Assembly: GCF_037975245.1 (NCBI RefSeq)
Contig: NC_092571.1
Coordinates: 26,800,564 to 26,864,563, forward strand
Length of the DNA: 64,000 nt
Direction of reading: 5' to 3'
DNA from: Apostichopus japonicus
Taxonomy: Eukaryota; Echinodermata; Holothuroidea; Aspidochirotida; Stichopodidae
Positions 61,027-64,000 of this stretch are shown here, in pieces (within the stretch, counting starts at the first letter, position 1; the number at the start of each line of letters is the position of its first letter). A program made the translations under genes and the position numbers. Under the pieces are notes generated by a model. It was not told where the DNA came from. It saw only the letters and a program-made list of their open reading frames with translations, and searched no databases.

Positions 61027-61301
61027 CCTTCTTCCAGCTTCATTGTTATGTAAATTCATCAATCTTCTCTCGATGGAGACCCTCGACTTTGTTTCGCGAG
61101 CATCTACAAACATCTTTGAAAATTGTACCCCATAAGCCACATTATCCGAGCATCCCGACCAGGTGAAACCGTCCGGGCTCGTCCCAGTTACAGTTCGATC
61201 ACAGCCGCACTTGACGAGATCACCGCTACTGCAGGCACTCGTCACCGCATGAGCCACCCCTGCCGCTGTTACAGAACTCACGAATGCCGCCTCTCGCGTG
61301 C
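61027..61301 (-). CDS. Wnt4: Wnt4 internal coding exon (most upstream one in the window)
   Basis: 275 bp. It starts with two bases of a split glycine codon after acceptor TTTACAG, then reads [19 protein letters not shown]. Next come [38 protein letters not shown] and [11 protein letters not shown], ending at donor AGG/GTAGGT. TREAAF, ACSSG, CGCD, WSGCSDN and NLHNNEAGR are core Wnt N-terminal-domain motifs. The next exon continues AIEEN, matching NNEAGR+AI in WNT4. About 100 N-terminal residues, including the signal peptide, are missing. They are not recognisable between 61302 and 64000, so they probably lie beyond the right edge. Together the four exons give about 246 residues, against roughly 350 for a full Wnt4. 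Confidence 0.96.
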
Positions 61302-61904
61302 CTGTAAACCAAAAGATTCGATAAGAAAGTTAGAGAGAAGGATTAGAACGTAATTTTTTTTATCTTAATAGAATTATTGTACTGAATAATAATTGTTTGT
61401 CAATTATGTTACTTGAGTGTTCATTAATTTACAAAGTTACATTGCATTGAAAATAAACTATAACAATAGGAAGACTAGTAAATTAATAAGTTGGAAATAA
61501 TCTGCAGGGCGTTATGTCTTTTGTTTTAAATTCAATTGTTCGTTAATTCCATTGTTTGTTTTGGGTTTTCTCTTTGGTCTTTTAATAACGAACATACAGG
61601 CTGAAACATTCTTGAAGAAAAAAAAAATCATTTTATGCACTTTCTAAATTTTGACGATTATCTCTGCATAGAAAATGCACATAATTCAAATCTGTCATAT
61701 GGTGAAACAATTATAAATTCTGTTTGATTACCGGTCTTGAACATGCACCTAGTTGGGACATTTTAGTTGATAAAGTTCACTTTCATGTGATGCTTCAAAG
61801 CACTATTACTGACAGTATGAACAGTACGAATATTCATGTTTCTATTAGATGATAAAGGTTTGTAAACTGTTCGTACAGCTAATACAATGAAGTGCCTCAT
61901 TAGC
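61302..61904. other. Wnt4: part of the upstream Wnt4 intron
   Basis: AT-rich, and no Wnt N-terminal exon can be recognised on the minus strand. It is intronic if, as expected, the earlier exons are off the right edge. Confidence 0.5.
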
Positions 61905-62128
61905 AGTGTGACATGAGAGAACAGTATAGAGTGGTATTAGCATCAGAATCAGGCTAGGAACTGTTTATACTGTCAGTAGGATTGCTTGGAAGCATGATAT
62001 GAGAGTACAGTGTAGAGTGGTACTAGCATCAGAATCAGATAAAGGCTTTAGGAACTGTTTATAATGTCAGTACGAGTGCTTTGCAGCATGACACGAGAGG
62101 ATAGTATACAGTGCTATTAGCATCGAAA
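61905..62128. repeat. about 90-bp tandem repeat, 2.5 copies
   Basis: GACATGAGAGAACAGTATAG, GATATGAGAGTACAGTGTAG and GACACGAGAGGATAGTATAC occur near 61910, 61996 and 62090. Each is followed by TATTAGCATCAGAATC-like text, and GGAACTGTTTATA with TGTCAGTA lies between them. Confidence 0.8.
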
Positions 62129-62428
62129 ATTGTTTCAACTGGCTAGTGATGGCCCTGGTCTTCATGAATATTTGTTTATTTTGTGTAACAGGGGAGTGTC
62201 GTCCTGTACAAGCTTGTATGCCAGCCGGCAGTGTAACTAATTGCAGCACAAAATGACACCCCCCCCCCACTCCCTTCAGTTGTTGTTCTCGAAGAGGGAC
62301 ACAAGGGAGGTTGACATGGCAAAGTGTATTGGTGGGAGAGGGTGGAGGGGGGGGGGGGTCTGCGTTGGACGTGTCATCTATTATTCTTACTACATCCGGT
62401 CGTCTGCCAGATATACACACACTTTGCT
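62129..62428. other. spacer with homopolymer C and G runs
   Basis: Contains a C run at about 62261-62270 and a G run at about 62346-62357 (plus strand). No coding exon is recognised. Confidence 0.45.
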
Positions 62429-62434
62429 TACGGG

Positions 62435-62883
62435 TATGGCAAGCCATGTGGGACAAACACTGTATAATATATCCGCGTATTAATTGGAATATATCCGCGT
62501 ATTAATTGGAATATATACGCGTATTAATTCGAACATACATGTGTTGTAGCCTACATGTGTAAAGTTTTGCTTTTTGAAGCGATCTCGCGAGCCCGCCAAA
62601 ACATTTATCGTTGGTATATGTACACAGCAAGAGCGGAAATGTTTTTTCGTGTATATCCTAATTAATCCGTGCATTTATTGGATTTAATCCCCATATGTAT
62701 TTTATTTAATACGTGTATATATTCGAATTAATACGTGTATATATTCGAATTAATACGCGGATATATTTAAGCCATATGATTGGCTAATAATATATACGCG
62801 TATATATTCCAATTAATACGCGTATAAATTCTAATTAATACGCGGATATATTATGCAGTGTTTGTCCCACATGGCTTGCCATA
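62435..62883. mobile_element. 449-bp fold-back element with 6-bp flanking repeats
   Basis: The left end TATGGCAAGCCATGTGGGAC and the right end GTCCCACATGGCTTGCCATA are exact inverses. Similarity continues inward through ACAAACACTG and AATATATCCGCGTATTAATT. TACGGG stands on both sides (62429-62434 and 62884-62889). The interior is made of about 22-bp words such as CGCGTATTAATTGGAATATA on the left and their inverse on the right. There is no coding frame. Its terminal motif ATGGCAAGCCAT parallels ATGGCGGGCCAT of the element at 47449. Confidence 0.88.
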
Positions 62884-62889
62884 TACGGG

Positions 62890-64000
62890 ACATCCAAGTA
62901 TTACCATTTTCCAAATCCCATAGTGATATCATACACATCTTTATAGGACAGGTATACCGTTATGCTAAATTTGTCTTGCAGATCAGTCGTTTGTTTCAGT
63001 GGCAGTCAACAATGAGGATCCCGTCATTCTCTGTTAATTTACGTCATTCAACGAGTCACGTCATACCGAAAGTACGTTCTTAATCTTTGACGACAAAAGA
63101 ACGCAAACAAGGGACTATTGTTCATTCCCACAGTCAAACAGGTGAACTTATTTCCTTTCACCCAAGAGGACAATTTATTTCTCCGACCAAGGTACCTCTC
63201 TAATCACATTGATCTTCATCTATCAACATTGTCTTCAATTGATACATTAAAAAATATAAAATTGAGTTGTCAAGATGGCGTCTTCTTGGTCCTTGAATGA
63301 ACCAATCAGATAACAGAGTTTGGTCCTCTGTGGAAATTTTCAGAATAAAGTATATAAAAACTAAATGAAAGCTATGTATCCGTCGAGGTTATAGAAGAAT
63401 AACACCAACTAAGTTTTGACGGCCGTAAGCTGGAAATGGTATGCGGATAAGAGTTTGTTCTTCAAGGTCCAACCAACTGATTTTTTACGTAGAATCAAGT
63501 TTACTTTGAAATGTTCTCCGAAGTGATGGTTACGTTTAAAAAAAAAAACAATTACCTCCAATTTGGGGTTCTGAGTATCAAACTGGTGTTCGTGCTTTTA
63601 AAGGTTAATTTACGTACCTATTTTAGCTTATAACAATTCTTCATATTTTTTGTATAGCACTAGGCTACAGGCTGGAGCCGGAAGAGGGGAAGGGTAGGGA
63701 GGGGGCCTGAAGAGGGGGTGGAGAGTAGTGCCTCCTCCGTCGAAAAAAATTCTCATCTTTTAATATACAAATGTCGGGAAAATAATGAAAATAATATCAC
63801 CATTTGGCATTTAAGCCCCTTCACTAATACCAAATTTTCTAAAGAGTAGGAGACGGACATAAGCCAACACTCGTCCCCCTACCTACCCCACCCCTCCCAC
63901 CCAAAAAAATGAAATCAAGCTATGGACCGACTCGGCTTGCAAGTAGAGAAAAATCATTGAAAAGAACATTAATGTCTAATCGTATAATGTAGGGCCCATG
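62890..64000. other. non-coding to the window edge
   Basis: No exon, element end or RNA gene is recognised. Purine-rich (about 63680) and C-rich (about 63875) low-complexity tracts occur. Confidence 0.45.

Noticed and set aside
61302-64000. Wnt4 5' exon search
   Set aside because: I looked on the minus strand for the usual N-terminal Wnt blocks (RRWNC and preceding cysteines) and found none. They are probably outside the window.

Overview
This is eukaryotic, animal-type DNA. It has spliced exons with GT/AG borders, LINE and hAT transposons, AT-rich spacers and many tandem repeats. Nothing suggests bacterial operons or CRISPR. The one host gene I can name is a Wnt ligand on the minus strand near the right end. 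Its four visible exons (55261-61301) encode the central and C-terminal parts of a Wnt4-type protein. The intron sizes, repeat load and style of protein suggest a marine invertebrate deuterostome, possibly an echinoderm. That is inference, because no species marker is present.

Layout. 1-7800 is non-coding with small tandem arrays (51 bp x 7, about 83 bp x 6, and a 421-bp tandem duplication). 7813-9146 is a minus-strand LINE tail split by an hAT-type MITE with a perfect 8-bp target duplication. 9689-11540 is an 81-bp satellite. 11541-16900 holds short diverged repeats, a decayed gene fragment (14317-14600, minus) and a dispersed repeat. 16918-18348 is a second, plus-strand copy of the same LINE family with a readable reverse-transcriptase core.

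19449-46805 is the dominant object: about 166 tandem copies of a 164-bp unit, 27.4 kb in all. Read on the minus strand, each unit carries a tRNA-like segment with Pol III box A and box B, T4 runs downstream, and two inverted repeats. It looks like a satellite built from a tRNA-derived (perhaps tRNA-Lys/SINE-head) sequence. Apart from two internal deletions (24 bp and 2 bp) the spacing is exactly 164 bp, and shared private mutations show higher-order repeats of 9, 12, 19 and 22 units.

47449-51040 is a nest of three transposons. A fold-back element with 17-bp terminal inverted repeats carries a TA-target MITE (47492-48156) in its left arm and an hAT element (48719-50248, perfect 8-bp duplication) near its centre. 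A second fold-back element at 62435-62883 shares the terminal motif ATGGCRRGCCAT, so the two may belong to one transposon group. The Wnt4 introns contain a TCAGCC-rich minisatellite and TA microsatellites. The 5' exons of Wnt4 lie beyond the right edge.
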